A stretch of DNA of 57,980 nt from Spirulina sp. CCY15215 (GCF_016888125.1 NZ_JACSWA010000361.1:1-57980); one strand, 5' to 3'; shown: positions 18,044 through 26,299, numbered from the stretch's first letter. Made by a program: numbers and translations. Notes: generated by a model from the sequence alone, not told the origin.

Positions 18044-18386
18044 TGCTTTCAGCCCTCCAATTATTTAATTAAAACTAGGGCTGTTGACATTTCACTAAAG
18101 GATAGATGGGAGTGATGGAGATTGAAGATAAGATGCAGGCACAAGCTGCCCTGAAAAAAAGTATTCTGAATGGATTCCGATTCAAATCTCTACTCTTATA
18201 GTTTTATGATAACTTGCTTGCTTTTTATGCGCTTTGGTAAAATTCACCGAAACTTCATAGAACTTTAGGATAATTTGCTTGACATTTCCGTACTTCTCGC
18301 TTTAGAGTCTTTGACGACTTCTTTATCTGTCTCCTATTCTCCTCGCAAGGGAGCTTTTGGGGAGGATTGCTGTTTTATTTCCCATT
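18044..18386. other. Divergent intergenic region, no gene seen
   Basis: A 343-bp region between the divergent 429-residue gene and murF. AT-rich, without HIP1 clusters. Short frames here are not convincing. It must contain promoters for both genes; a TTGACA-like hexamer at about 18279 could serve murF, without a good -10 match. Confidence 0.4.
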
Positions 18387-19748
18387 ATGTCTTTTACTGT
18401 CTCTCTTGCCCAATTGCCGGAAATTCTCGAAGTTTCCCGCTATCTCCCCAATTTGTCCCCATCTGTTTTACTGACGGGGATTAATACGGATACCCGTACC
18501 TTGCAACCTGGAGAAGCATTTTTAGCATTGCAGGGAGACGCTTTTGATGGTCATCATTTTTTAGCAGCAGCAGTAGATAAAGGTGCAAAAGCACTTATTA
18601 TTGCTCGAGATCCCTTCAGGGATTTACCCGATACTATTCCTCAGTTGCAAGTTAAAGATACATTACGGGCTTATCAAAGGTTGGGCAATTGGTGGCGCGA
18701 TCGCTTTGAAATTCCGATTATTGGTATTACGGGATCTGTTGGCAAAACAACAACAAAGGAACTGATTGCCTCAGTTTTGGCAACGCGAGGGCAAGTTCTC
18801 AAAACTCTGAAGAATTATAACAATGAAATTGGCGTACCGAAAACTCTATTGGGATTGTCAGAGAATGACGATTATGCGGTTATTGAAATGGCGATGCGGG
18901 GTGAGGGACAAATTGCGGAATTAACGGAAATTGCCTCTCCGACGATTGGGGTGATTACTAATGTTGGGACGGCACATATTGGTTTATTGGGGTCTAGGGA
19001 GGCGATCGCGCGGGCAAAATGCGAGTTACTGGCGACGATGCCGGATAATAGTATTGCCGTTTTAAATGCGGATAATGAGCTTCTCATGCAAACGGCGGCG
19101 ACGGTTTGGCGGGGAGAAACGATAACTTATGGGTTGGAAAAGGGAGATTTGCGGGGAGAATTGCTAGATTTTCAGACATTACGAGTAGAAGGAAAATCTT
19201 TTCCGTTGCCTTTATTAGGTCGTCACAATGCCTCTAATTATTTGGCTGCTTTGGCGGTGGCAAAGGTGCTTGATCTAGATTGGCAGCCTCTATTATCGGG
19301 TCTATCTGTAGAGTTGCCCAAGGGTCGCGCTCAACGTTATCAATTGGGGGAAAATATTACCATCTTGGATGAGACTTATAATGCGGGTTTTGAGTCGATG
19401 GTTGCAGCATTACGTTTATTAAAAGAAACGCCCGCACAACGTCATCTTGCTGTTTTGGGGACGATGAAGGAGTTGGGGGATAAATCGGCGGAGTTACATC
19501 AACAGGTGGGAGAGGTGGCTCAAGAATTACAGTTAGATCGGGTATTAATTTTAGCTGACGATCGCCAAGCTGAGGCGATCGCGATCGGTTCTCAAAATAT
19601 TCCTACTGTTTGTTTGACCACCCATGATAAAGTTGTTGCAGAGTTGAAACAAACAGTACAACCAGGGGATTGTTTGCTTTTTAAGGCCTCAAATTCTGTG
19701 GGTTTAAATCGCGTTATCGAACAATTAAGAACAGAATGGCAAGAATAA
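18387..19748 (+). CDS. murF: UDP-MurNAc-tripeptide:D-Ala-D-Ala ligase MurF
   Basis: Mur ligase of 453 residues, normal length. It adds D-alanyl-D-alanine to UDP-MurNAc-tripeptide, the last cytosolic step before lipid I. Seen: N-terminal domain with NTDTRTLQPGEAFLALQGDAFDGH, split here as NTDTR (about 33-37) and the GDxFDGH element. The ATP-binding GITGSVGKTTTKEL lies at about 113-126, the EMAMRGEGQI region and AHI after it, and DETYNA (about 325-330) is typical of MurF rather than MurC, MurD or MurE. ATG at 18387 is chosen; the frame extends upstream by ten codons with no support. Confidence 0.95.
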   Translation: MSFTVSLAQLPEILEVSRYLPNLSPSVLLTGINTDTRTLQPGEAFLALQGDAFDGHHFLAAAVDKGAKALIIARDPFRDLPDTIPQLQVKDTLRAYQRLGNWWRDRFEIPIIGITGSVGKTTTKELIASVLATRGQVLKTLKNYNNEIGVPKTLLGLSENDDYAVIEMAMRGEGQIAELTEIASPTIGVITNVGTAHIGLLGSREAIARAKCELLATMPDNSIAVLNADNELLMQTAATVWRGETITYGLEKGDLRGELLDFQTLRVEGKSFPLPLLGRHNASNYLAALAVAKVLDLDWQPLLSGLSVELPKGRAQRYQLGENITILDETYNAGFESMVAALRLLKETPAQRHLAVLGTMKELGDKSAELHQQVGEVAQELQLDRVLILADDRQAEAIAIGSQNIPTVCLTTHDKVVAELKQTVQPGDCLLFKASNSVGLNRVIEQLRTEWQE

Positions 19749-19902
19749 ATCTAGATTAATTTTCTGGGTTAGTGTCTTTCTGCAACTGTTGTAAATATGT
19801 CCAAAAATAAAGCAGTTGAAATTTTTATTTTCATATTTTGTTAGATTTTTCGCGAGATGGGGGATAATAAAGAAGTCATTTTATCGAGATTATGCGATCG
19901 CC

Positions 19903-20190
19903 ATGCCGACAGTAACGCTAAACGGAACAATTCTTGCTCAAAGCGACAATTGCGAACAAGTTGAAGGAAATTACTATTTTCCTCCCGACTCTATCAATAA
20001 GGACTATTTTACTGAAAGTAACACCCAGACAACTTGTGCTTGGAAAGGACTTGCCAGCTATTATAACGTCGTTGTTGATGGAAATGAGATTAAAGATGCA
20101 GCTTGGTATTATCCTCAAGCGAAGGAAAGAGCAAAAAATATAGAAGGTTATATTGCTTTCTATCGCAATAAAGTCAAGGTTGAATCTTAG
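19903..20190 (+). CDS. DUF427 domain protein
   Basis: A 95-residue single-domain DUF427 protein, the usual compact size. Diagnostic features are NYYFPPDSI (about 23-31), the TTCAWKGLASYY core (about 44-55) and DAAWYYPQAKERA (about 66-78). Cytosolic, function unknown; some members are thought to be nucleotide-related, which is weak. The ATG at 19903 follows an AT-rich leader; an upstream in-frame extension of 29 codons is unlikely to be translated. It stands alone on the plus strand. Confidence 0.85.
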   Translation: MPTVTLNGTILAQSDNCEQVEGNYYFPPDSINKDYFTESNTQTTCAWKGLASYYNVVVDGNEIKDAAWYYPQAKERAKNIEGYIAFYRNKVKVES

Positions 20191-20423
20191 GGGTTCAATT
20201 AGCAAATTGTGAACTTTAAAGTGTGAATCGTGAACAATTTTAAGTGGTGATAGATAACTTGATATGCCTATTCGTATCCTCTTACTTTGTGGCTTACTGC
20301 TCAATAAAAATATTCGGGAATTGAGCAAGAAAATTTTACCTAATTTTTGGTTGTCTTAAACTCAAACAACGGGCATAATGAAAGAAATTTTCAAGACAGT
20401 TTCTATTTCTCAGGAAAATAACA

Positions 20424-20732
20424 ATGCCAGAAGAATTTACGCCATCCCAAACCCCAACACTGGAGACTACAATCGTTCCCAGTCAAGCCTCTGAATCTGT
20501 AAAACCTGAATCTGTAAAGTCCGATCGCGTTGCCGACTTTGAAAAGATCAGTCGTATTATCTCTCCTTATTTTACCGTTCTGGTTGGGCTATATTTATAC
20601 GAAAGTAATTTTTGGATTGGGTTTTTATTTATTGGATTGGGAATGTTCGCACTATTAAAAATATCGATCGCGGATATTAAAAAGGCGATCGCGGCAATTA
20701 AATCTTTTTTTGGCTTACAAGAAGAATTGTGA
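20424..20732 (+). CDS. Small two-helix membrane protein (102 aa)
   Basis: A polar, Ser/Thr/Pro/Glu-rich N-terminal half (about 1-45) is followed by two closely spaced hydrophobic helices (about 47-62 and 64-82), then an amphipathic Lys/Ile-rich tail. An AGGA Shine-Dalgarno-like sequence lies about 10 nt before the ATG. The shape recalls cyanobacterial CAAD-like membrane proteins, but no clear family signature is visible. Function unknown. Confidence 0.55.
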   Translation: MPEEFTPSQTPTLETTIVPSQASESVKPESVKSDRVADFEKISRIISPYFTVLVGLYLYESNFWIGFLFIGLGMFALLKISIADIKKAIAAIKSFFGLQEEL

Positions 20733-20763
20733 ATGAAGGCAAAAGGTAGGTTTGTGCCTTAAA

Positions 20764-20828
20764 CTAATTGCGCTAAATTTCAATTGGGACGGAGATTTTT
20801 AGCTTTTTCCAAATAAACGTGAATCATC
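20764..20828 (-). pseudogene. 65-bp stray copy of the 3' end of aroH
   Basis: This segment aligns base for base, without gaps, with 25865-25929 inside the chorismate mutase gene. About eight of 65 positions differ. On the minus strand it encodes a relic of the MIHVYLGKAKNLRP tail. There is no upstream aroH sequence here, so it is a detached gene fragment about 5 kb from the source. A HIP1-bounded repeat begins two bases after it. Confidence 0.85.
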
Positions 20829-20830
20829 AT

Positions 20831-20871
20831 GCGATCGCACTTCCTGTGATTCGTAATTTTTAGGCGATCGC
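20831..20871. repeat. HIP1-bounded 41-bp interspersed repeat, copy 1
   Basis: Begins and ends with GCGATCGC. The interior reads acttcctgtgattcgtaa then tttttagg. Two further copies lie at 21257-21297 and 24471-24512, differing at a few positions. Confidence 0.85.
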
Positions 20872-20917
20872 GTAACTATAGAATAAAATTATAACTGACT
20901 TCAAAACAGCAAACTAT

Positions 20918-21241
20918 ATGCTAGAAGCAAATGTACGCGACAACAAAGAGCTTTCCCAGCTAATCCAACAAGCCAACTCTAAGCGAGAAGCGATCGCCTT
21001 AATCCAAGAAGGGCAACCAAAAGCAGTGCTGTTAAGTTTAGCAATGTTTCAATATTTGATAGGGATTAGCGATCGCCGAGAACAGCTATCAAACGAAGGA
21101 TTTGCAACGATGTCGCATCAACTTTTTACCAAATCTGGCTATGACTCGACCGACAAAATTATGGAACTTATTCAGGATGTAAAACAAGAAATATCCACAG
21201 AAAGAGAGCAAAGGCTAATAATTACTAAGGCGATCGCTTAA
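20918..21241 (+). CDS. Phd/YefM-like antitoxin, apparently orphan
   Basis: A 107-residue protein whose first 45 residues resemble the Phd/YefM DNA-binding fold: NKELSQLIQQANSKREAIAL, then QPKAVLLSLAMFQYLIG, the usual second strand and helix. The longer C-terminal half is charged and could bind a toxin. No RelE, ParE or Doc toxin gene follows; the next 160 bp hold a HIP1-bounded repeat and then a convergent gene. It may therefore be an orphan antitoxin or a chromosomal relic. Members normally repress their own promoter. Confidence 0.65.
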   Translation: MLEANVRDNKELSQLIQQANSKREAIALIQEGQPKAVLLSLAMFQYLIGISDRREQLSNEGFATMSHQLFTKSGYDSTDKIMELIQDVKQEISTEREQRLIITKAIA

Positions 21242-21256
21242 CAATCATTTGTCTTT

Positions 21257-21297
21257 GCGATCGCACTTCCTGCGAGTCGTGATTTTTGGGCGATCGC
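21257..21297. repeat. HIP1-bounded 41-bp interspersed repeat, copy 2
   Basis: Same element as 20831-20871, with GCGATCGC at both ends and interior acttcctgcgagtcgtga then tttttgg. Sits 15 bp after the orphan antitoxin gene. Confidence 0.85.
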
Positions 21298-21402
21298 CAA
21301 TAACTTCTCAGAACTCAACAACCAAATAGATTTGTTATTCCCCAATTGTCACTTTTTTCGATGTGCGGATGATTGAGGGTTAACATAATGTATTGTTGTC
21401 AC

Positions 21403-22983
21403 CTAGCTAAGTTGCCATATTCTAACAGTTTTATCTTTGCTGCCACTAGCCAGTAGTTTTCCGTTGGGACTAAAGCTAACAGACATTACACGCTTATCAT
21501 GCTCAGAAAGTAATTGACTGTCTTGACTTTGACCCTTACTAATATCCCAAAGTCTTATCGATCCATCATCCCCAGCACTAGCAAACATTTTGCCATTACA
21601 GCTAAAAGCCAGAGCATTTACTTTTGACTTTTTACCATTTACACGAAAATGGGTAAGTTCTATCTGCGGCTCCTTAATAATCTTGTCAGACTCATATCTA
21701 AATACTTTAATTTCTCCCTTATTTCCACTACAGACCAGTAGTTTATTTTTTGGGCTAAATGCGATCACATCTATAGGAGCTTTGAAAATTTCTAGCCCTC
21801 CAATAGAAAGCGTGTTAAAGTCCCATAGACGTATAAAGCCACTTTCATCTCCACTGGCAAATGTATTGTCGTATAAACTCGCAGCTAAAATAGTTATTTT
21901 CTTATTATGACCTCCAGACAAGGATATTTTCCCTCCACCTTTAATATCGAACAACTCAGGATTTAGGGCATTATCAGTAGCATTGGCAACCCATTTACAA
22001 TCTTTAGAGATAGCAATTAATTCGCCACCGCCACCACCTTCGGGAACTGTTTTTTCACTTTTGTCCTCAAGATTAAAGACTTTCGTGAAGCAGGAGCGGA
22101 AAGAAACATTTAGTGGTGAACTTGAGTTTTCATCTTTACCGAAAGGGCTTCTATTCGAGCTAACAAGAATTTGCTTATTAGAAGCTAAACAGATTCTTTC
22201 TATTGATCGTTTACCAACCTCACCACTAATCAAATCAGTTTTATCTTTTGTATTGAGATCGAGGCAGACAACTTTGTGATCATGAGGGCATATAACTAAT
22301 GGATCTACTCTGAAGTACACTAGAACTTTAGTATCATTTAGGAAAAAGCACTGATGTACTTCTCTATCAAAGTCATAGGAAGTACTTGGAATAGATATTT
22401 GCTTGTTTAGTGCATCTGAGTTTTCTTCTTTAAGCTCCGAACTAGATTGAGAAGTACTTGTCAGAACTAATTGTTTTTTACTACTGATAAAATAAGCTGG
22501 CAAATCTATGTGATTTAATACCGCATTATCTTCGATAGGTTCAAAAAAAGCCGACTCTGACGCAATCGAAGGCTGAGGCGATACCCATTCCCAGAAATTT
22601 CGATAATCATTGATGAGTTGTTGGTGATTAATATCTATATTCTCTGATGTTACAGAGGTTGAGAGTTTTAGTCCTTTTACAACAATGCCTTCTATGAAAT
22701 AAATCTCTCTGCCAAAGGAATCTTTTAAAGCTCCATCAAGCTCAGGATTTACATCTCTAGCTTGAGCTTCACTGACTCGATAGATAATGGTTAAATCATC
22801 AACTTTTGAGCCGTGGATTTCACGATAGTAAACACTATCATCATTTGTAGGTTCTCCCTCTGCTACTTTTGCCAAAAGACTAGCTATGTTTGCTTGACAC
22901 ATAAAATCAGGAGCTACCACTGTCCGATAGTCCAAAAATTGATTGCGACTGACTAGAAATCGCCATGCTTCGATCCCATTCAT
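21403..22983 (-). CDS. WD40-repeat protein with unassigned N-terminal domain, coupled to GTPase
   Basis: A 526-residue protein. The C-terminal half (about 195-526) is a beta-propeller; the last repeats are clear: ASGDESGFIRLWDF, CSGNKGEIKVFRY, ASAGDDGSIRLWDI and ASGSKDKTVRIWQL. Earlier blades are degenerate. The N-terminal 150 residues (starting MNGIEAWRFLVSRNQF) form an alpha/beta domain that I do not recognise. The start ATG overlaps the GTPase stop codon as ATGA, so translation is coupled. No signal peptide, so cytosolic. The likely role is a sensor or scaffold whose propeller works with the GTPase. Base composition is more AT-rich and HIP1-poor than core genes, which suggests acquisition. 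Confidence 0.82.
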   Translation of the reverse strand: MNGIEAWRFLVSRNQFLDYRTVVAPDFMCQANIASLLAKVAEGEPTNDDSVYYREIHGSKVDDLTIIYRVSEAQARDVNPELDGALKDSFGREIYFIEGIVVKGLKLSTSVTSENIDINHQQLINDYRNFWEWVSPQPSIASESAFFEPIEDNAVLNHIDLPAYFISSKKQLVLTSTSQSSSELKEENSDALNKQISIPSTSYDFDREVHQCFFLNDTKVLVYFRVDPLVICPHDHKVVCLDLNTKDKTDLISGEVGKRSIERICLASNKQILVSSNRSPFGKDENSSSPLNVSFRSCFTKVFNLEDKSEKTVPEGGGGGELIAISKDCKWVANATDNALNPELFDIKGGGKISLSGGHNKKITILAASLYDNTFASGDESGFIRLWDFNTLSIGGLEIFKAPIDVIAFSPKNKLLVCSGNKGEIKVFRYESDKIIKEPQIELTHFRVNGKKSKVNALAFSCNGKMFASAGDDGSIRLWDISKGQSQDSQLLSEHDKRVMSVSFSPNGKLLASGSKDKTVRIWQLS

Positions 22984-24119
22984 ACTCTTAACTCTGACTC
23001 AGGAAAACGATAAACCAGTTGGTTCTGGATTGAAACAAAACAGTGGATAGCGTGTGCTAATGCTGTTTCTTCATCTTCCACTTTTTTTAGAGACTCTGCC
23101 TGTTCTCGCCTTAATTCTTCCGTCCTTCTTTCTGCAAAATCAATTTTTTGTTGTGCAGGAGTCTCAGCCCATTTGATCAAACTTTCAAGAGTCTCATCTG
23201 CAAACCGATATTTGCGTGGCAAAAGTTCTTGCACGGTCTTTAGTCCATTAGCAAACAGTTGTCCGAGGAACTCCCAAAAACCTATATTTGGCTTAATCTC
23301 GATGGGTGTTTCTAGTTCAGATTGCCGCTTTCTAATCAGTTCTTTCATCATTACCTGAATCATGTCAGGCAGAATACAAGCTAGAGGAACCTCAACTTGG
23401 AATGGTTTGGGGAGTTCTCCAGTTTTTTCCATACTGCCATCAGGCTTAGGGATAGCAAATCCTTTACCGACTGCACTTACTGGAATAAGTCGCACAGGTG
23501 AACCAGCTTGATTTCTGAGCTTGACTAGGTTTTTGAATTCATCAATCTCAAGCAATCTATCCCTAATTTGCTCTAGTGTATAGTTCTGTTCGACAATATC
23601 CCACTTGCTAATGACAAAGTGAACGGGTTTACGCGAACCTTGCATCACGTCAATCATATTACGCAGATTGTTTAATGCCCAAACCTTCCCAATTTTCTCT
23701 TTTCTCATCAAAGCACAGATTTTTTGCCCATCAAGTAATATCAATAAAGCATCTGCTGCTTTAAACTTATCATCAAACTCTGAACTTGCATCTTCCTCCT
23801 CCGCTTCATCAGTAATTCTGCCCCCTGCGTAGTCAAGGTAGGTAAAAGAACAACCATCATAAATTGACAAATCACTTGTTTGGACTCGGCAAGTAAATGT
23901 CCATTCAGAAACCTCACTATATTTTGTACCCGCAGGCCACTTTTCATCGGCTGCGACTTGGGTATAGATATTGTTGAGGCGTTTGCGTTTTTCACCAGTA
24001 TCAACTTGAAGAAAAAATCCCAACTCACTCTGTGTAGATAGTTTTTTATACAAACTGGACAAGAATACTGTCTTCCCCGAACCGCTTGGACCAAGCATGA
24101 TAATTGAGTAGTTGTTCAT
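22980..24119 (-). CDS. TRAFAC-like GTPase (P-loop NTPase), first gene of GTPase/WD40 pair
   Basis: A 379-residue P-loop GTPase. Walker A GPSGSGKT is at 10-17, a G3-like DYAGG at 96-100, and G4-like SKWD at 171-174, standing for NKxD. The first 240 residues make the G domain; the C-terminal 140 are charged and helical (ERRTEELRREQAESLKKVEDEE, shown here as the ERRTEELRREQ run). There is no transmembrane segment. Bacterial conflict systems described by Aravind and colleagues pair GTPases of this kind with WD40 or other sensor partners. That comparison is inference. ATGA overlap with the downstream gene indicates an operon of two. Confidence 0.82.
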   Translation of the reverse strand: MNNYSIIMLGPSGSGKTVFLSSLYKKLSTQSELGFFLQVDTGEKRKRLNNIYTQVAADEKWPAGTKYSEVSEWTFTCRVQTSDLSIYDGCSFTYLDYAGGRITDEAEEEDASSEFDDKFKAADALLILLDGQKICALMRKEKIGKVWALNNLRNMIDVMQGSRKPVHFVISKWDIVEQNYTLEQIRDRLLEIDEFKNLVKLRNQAGSPVRLIPVSAVGKGFAIPKPDGSMEKTGELPKPFQVEVPLACILPDMIQVMMKELIRKRQSELETPIEIKPNIGFWEFLGQLFANGLKTVQELLPRKYRFADETLESLIKWAETPAQQKIDFAERRTEELRREQAESLKKVEDEETALAHAIHCFVSIQNQLVYRFPESELRV

Positions 24120-24374
24120 GGATGATATATTGCTTTAGGACACTAATCTCTAACTCTGGGATGGCACATAACGGTAATGATAACGCATTTCGCGGAGTGA
24201 TATTACCCTTAAAAAAAGCATTATTGCGAACTTTGGTACATCACAGGCACAAGTATTACATAAATTGTCAAATAAAGCAACCAATAAGTGTAAAAACAAG
24301 ATTTTTGCAGAGTAAAATCCCTGAATAGAGTTGTATTTGGCAAAATGCAATCTTGTAGAGTGTCCTAGCGGAGA

Positions 24375-24419
24375 GTAACGCACAAGCAATTAGCATTAAG
24401 TAACGTTTGGGTGCGTTAC
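24375..24419. repeat. Palindromic GTAACGCAC...GTGCGTTAC element
   Basis: Perfect 9-bp inverted arms GTAACGCAC (24375-24383) and GTGCGTTAC (24411-24419). Flanking text (tttgg before, aaaccctac after) matches the style of dispersed repeats common in filamentous cyanobacteria, which is recollection. Confidence 0.65.
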
Positions 24420-24470
24420 ATTGCATTAACAAACCCTACAAGATCGGCGATCGCAGGAGAGTAATGTATT

Positions 24471-24512
24471 GCGATCGCACTTCCTGTGAGTCTTAAATTT
24501 TTAGGCGATCGC
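24471..24512. repeat. HIP1-bounded 42-bp interspersed repeat, copy 3
   Basis: Third member of the family at 20831 and 21257, again GCGATCGC to GCGATCGC, with one extra base in the interior A/T run. Lies 100 bp before the PIN antitoxin gene. Confidence 0.85.
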
Positions 24513-24611
24513 TTTTTTAAAATTTGATAAGATGGCGATCGCGTGTTGTGGGAATGAGATGACGATTACCCTCGGTAAAAGTTATCATAGAGTCAAAAGT
24601 AAAAAATTGCC

Positions 24612-24842
24612 ATGCAGACTCAAAAACTCATCCTAACCCCCGCCGAATTAGAAGACTTTCAAAATTTTGGTACTCAAAATATACCGCGACCTACCTCAAC
24701 AGAATTGGCGATCGCGGATGCTATTATTGCTGAAGCCTGGAAACTTGCCGAAGAATCTGGCCATCAGTCCCCTGAAAAAATCTGGTCAGAACTTGATAGT
24801 ATTCGTACTAAAATAGCTAACCGTGACGCAATTACTCCCTAA
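24612..24842 (+). CDS. Antitoxin of PIN-domain toxin-antitoxin module
   Basis: A 76-residue acidic protein directly upstream of a PIN toxin gene, overlapping it by 20 bp. It has a short polar start, then a helical stretch (STELAIADAIIAEAWKLAEE, about 29-48) and a Glu-rich end. No clear DNA-binding fold is visible, so the antitoxin call rests on gene order, size and overlap. It should neutralise the PIN ribonuclease by binding it. Confidence 0.7.
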   Translation: MQTQKLILTPAELEDFQNFGTQNIPRPTSTELAIADAIIAEAWKLAEESGHQSPEKIWSELDSIRTKIANRDAITP

Positions 24843-25245
24843 AGTTATTCTCGATACTTCCGTATTTGTTGCCGCACTACTCAGCAAAAATTCTCAGAGT
24901 TCTCCACCTCAAGTATTAGATGCTTGGCGCAACAGCAAATTTACCCTTATCATGTCTCCTCAACTATTACAAGAATTAATTGTTATCTTAAATCGGCAAA
25001 CCGTTTCTTTACTTGATATTCAATTGTTAATTACAGTAATTGCAAAAACTAGCTTGTTTATTCCTGGAGCTTATGAAACAACAATTTTGGACAATATAGA
25101 CCCTAACGACAATATTTTTTTAGCGGCTGCTTACGAAGCAAAAGCAGATTATTTAGTCAGCTTGGATCGGCGGCATTTACTCCCTCTAAAATATTTTCAC
25201 GGTACCCAAATTCTGAGTCCTTCACTTTTTTTAAGGATGTTATGA
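24823..25245 (+). CDS. PIN-domain ribonuclease toxin
   Basis: A 140-residue PIN-fold endoribonuclease of the COG1569-like group. Acidic catalytic residues are visible: D11 in LDTSVFVAAL, a Glu in PQLLQELIVIL (about residue 47), and the C-terminal cluster DPNDNIFLAAA (about 92-102) followed by DYLVSLDRRHLL. It starts with GTG at 24823 inside the antitoxin gene, a typical coupled start. Expected to cut RNA and halt growth when antitoxin is lost. Intact length. Confidence 0.85.
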   Translation: MTQLLPKVILDTSVFVAALLSKNSQSSPPQVLDAWRNSKFTLIMSPQLLQELIVILNRQTVSLLDIQLLITVIAKTSLFIPGAYETTILDNIDPNDNIFLAAAYEAKADYLVSLDRRHLLPLKYFHGTQILSPSLFLRML

Positions 25246-25261
25246 AGTCCAATATTTCAGA

Positions 25262-25360
25262 TTATATTAAAGTCCTTACTACTAAATCAGGTTCTTTGCG
25301 ACGTAACTGTATTTGATAAATTGGGTTGAGATTTTCATCCATCAAATACTTGATTTGCAT
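25262..25360 (-). pseudogene. Truncated DUF5615 (PIN-like) toxin
   Basis: A 32-codon frame begins with ATG at 25360, inside the end of the DUF433 gene (26-bp overlap), reading MQIKYLMDENLNP then QLRRKEPDLVV before stopping at TAA. The start matches the DUF5615 PIN-like toxins that normally follow DUF433 antitoxins and run to over 100 residues. So the toxin has lost most of its length, while the antitoxin is whole. The acquired end abuts the PIN toxin of the other module. Confidence 0.75.
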
Positions 25361-25688
25361 AGGATTTTCCTAGTGTTAGTCGTTCGGCTCGAAGTTGACG
25401 TAATTTTTCGGAGATTGGCGGCGGATTAAGTTTTTGCTCTTCTCTCATTTTGTTTCCCCACTCTAGCCAATTAGCGAGGTACTCACTGATCTGTTGTTTG
25501 TTATGAAGATAGTAGAGAACTGTGGCATAAACCTGTTCTAGGCTTAATGATAGATAGGTTTTAGCAATTTCTTCAGGTGTTCGACTGCGATAAATGTAGT
25601 CATACAAAACTGTTTCAATGCCAATTCGCGTACCTTTTAGGCGAATGTCATTGGTAGCGAGAAAGATAAAATAATCTTCTAGTTGCAT
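25335..25688 (-). CDS. DUF433 antitoxin-like protein
   Basis: A 117-residue DUF433 protein. A winged-helix-like core is seen in LKGTRIGIETVLYDYIYR (about 18-35), then SRTPEEIAKTYLSLSLEQVYATVLYYL, a DUF433 hallmark given here as TPEEIAKTYLSLSLEQVYA. It normally serves as antitoxin and autorepressor for a DUF5615 toxin. Here the toxin gene that follows is truncated, so this protein may be a solitary survivor. Confidence 0.82.
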   Translation of the reverse strand: MQLEDYFIFLATNDIRLKGTRIGIETVLYDYIYRSRTPEEIAKTYLSLSLEQVYATVLYYLHNKQQISEYLANWLEWGNKMREEQKLNPPPISEKLRQLRAERLTLGKSYANQVFDG

Positions 25689-25713
25689 AGTTTATGTCTC
25701 CAGAATATTAGAA

Positions 25714-25851
25714 CTAAACCGAATATTTTAAACGAATTTCTCCCATAGATGCCGCCCATTCCAGCATCTCTAAAGCTGCTTTTTTGAAAGCTCTTTTCTG
25801 CTTATTTTGCTTGTTTTCTCGCGTTACCGTTTTCTCGGTGTAATATTCCAC
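25714..25851 (-). CDS. Possible small basic protein (45 aa)
   Basis: GTG-initiated frame of 45 codons between aroH and the DUF433 gene, preceded by AGGAAA about 6 nt upstream. The product is Lys-rich with an amphipathic helix (RAFKKAALEMLEWAASMG). It could be a real small gene, or the 3' end of a lost gene. No family recognised. Confidence 0.35.
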   Translation of the reverse strand: MEYYTEKTVTRENKQNKQKRAFKKAALEMLEWAASMGEIRLKYSV

Positions 25852-25859
25852 TGACTTTC

Positions 25860-26249
25860 CTAGACCAATTCTGCTAAACTCCAATCGGGACGCAGATTTT
25901 TAGCTTTTCCCAAATAAACGTGAATCATCTCGTTTTGGAGTTGAGGAGTATTAACATGAATAAGAACCCGAATACAGCGTTCTAAACTACCTTTAACCTG
26001 CATTTGTTGGACATCAATGAGAGCAACATTATCCCATTTGGGACGATCGCGGGCGATCGCGGCAGGAAAAATCGCATCGAGATCGCGGGTTGCAGTAAAT
26101 GTAGCACTCACAATCTCTTCGGGATCTAATTGATTTTGCTTTTCTATCTCCTCAATTAACTCGGTAACTGCAATGCGAATCGCTTTCACACTATTTTCTG
26201 TCACCGTCGTTGCGCCGCGAATAGCCCGCACTTTCCACTCCACTAGCAT
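25860..26249 (-). CDS. aroH: Monofunctional chorismate mutase, AroH class
   Basis: A 129-residue AroH-type chorismate mutase, which rearranges chorismate to prephenate for Phe and Tyr synthesis. Family features: N-terminal VRAIRGATTVTENS (about 7-20), a FTATRDLDAIFPA segment (about 51-63) with the active-site Arg, and RCIRVLIHVNT (about 91-101). Cytosolic trimer in known members. The 3' 65 bp of this gene exist as a degraded copy at 20764-20828. It lies 50 bp downstream of sppA on the same strand. Confidence 0.93.
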   Translation of the reverse strand: MLVEWKVRAIRGATTVTENSVKAIRIAVTELIEEIEKQNQLDPEEIVSATFTATRDLDAIFPAAIARDRPKWDNVALIDVQQMQVKGSLERCIRVLIHVNTPQLQNEMIHVYLGKAKNLRPDWSLAELV

Positions 26250-26299
26250 ATCCTCCTTGATTTAATTTAACGGATAATCGAATCGATCGCCGATCGCTG

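Larger units (their letters stand above)
24120..24611. other. Gene-free accessory spacer with repeats
   Basis: A 492-bp stretch with no supported gene. It contains an AT-rich upstream region for the GTPase gene, a palindromic repeat (24375-24419) and the third HIP1-bounded repeat (24471-24512). Confidence 0.6.

Noticed and set aside
24150-24389. 79-codon minus-strand frame upstream of the GTPase gene
   Set aside because: No good start or composition; overlaps repeats and the promoter region.
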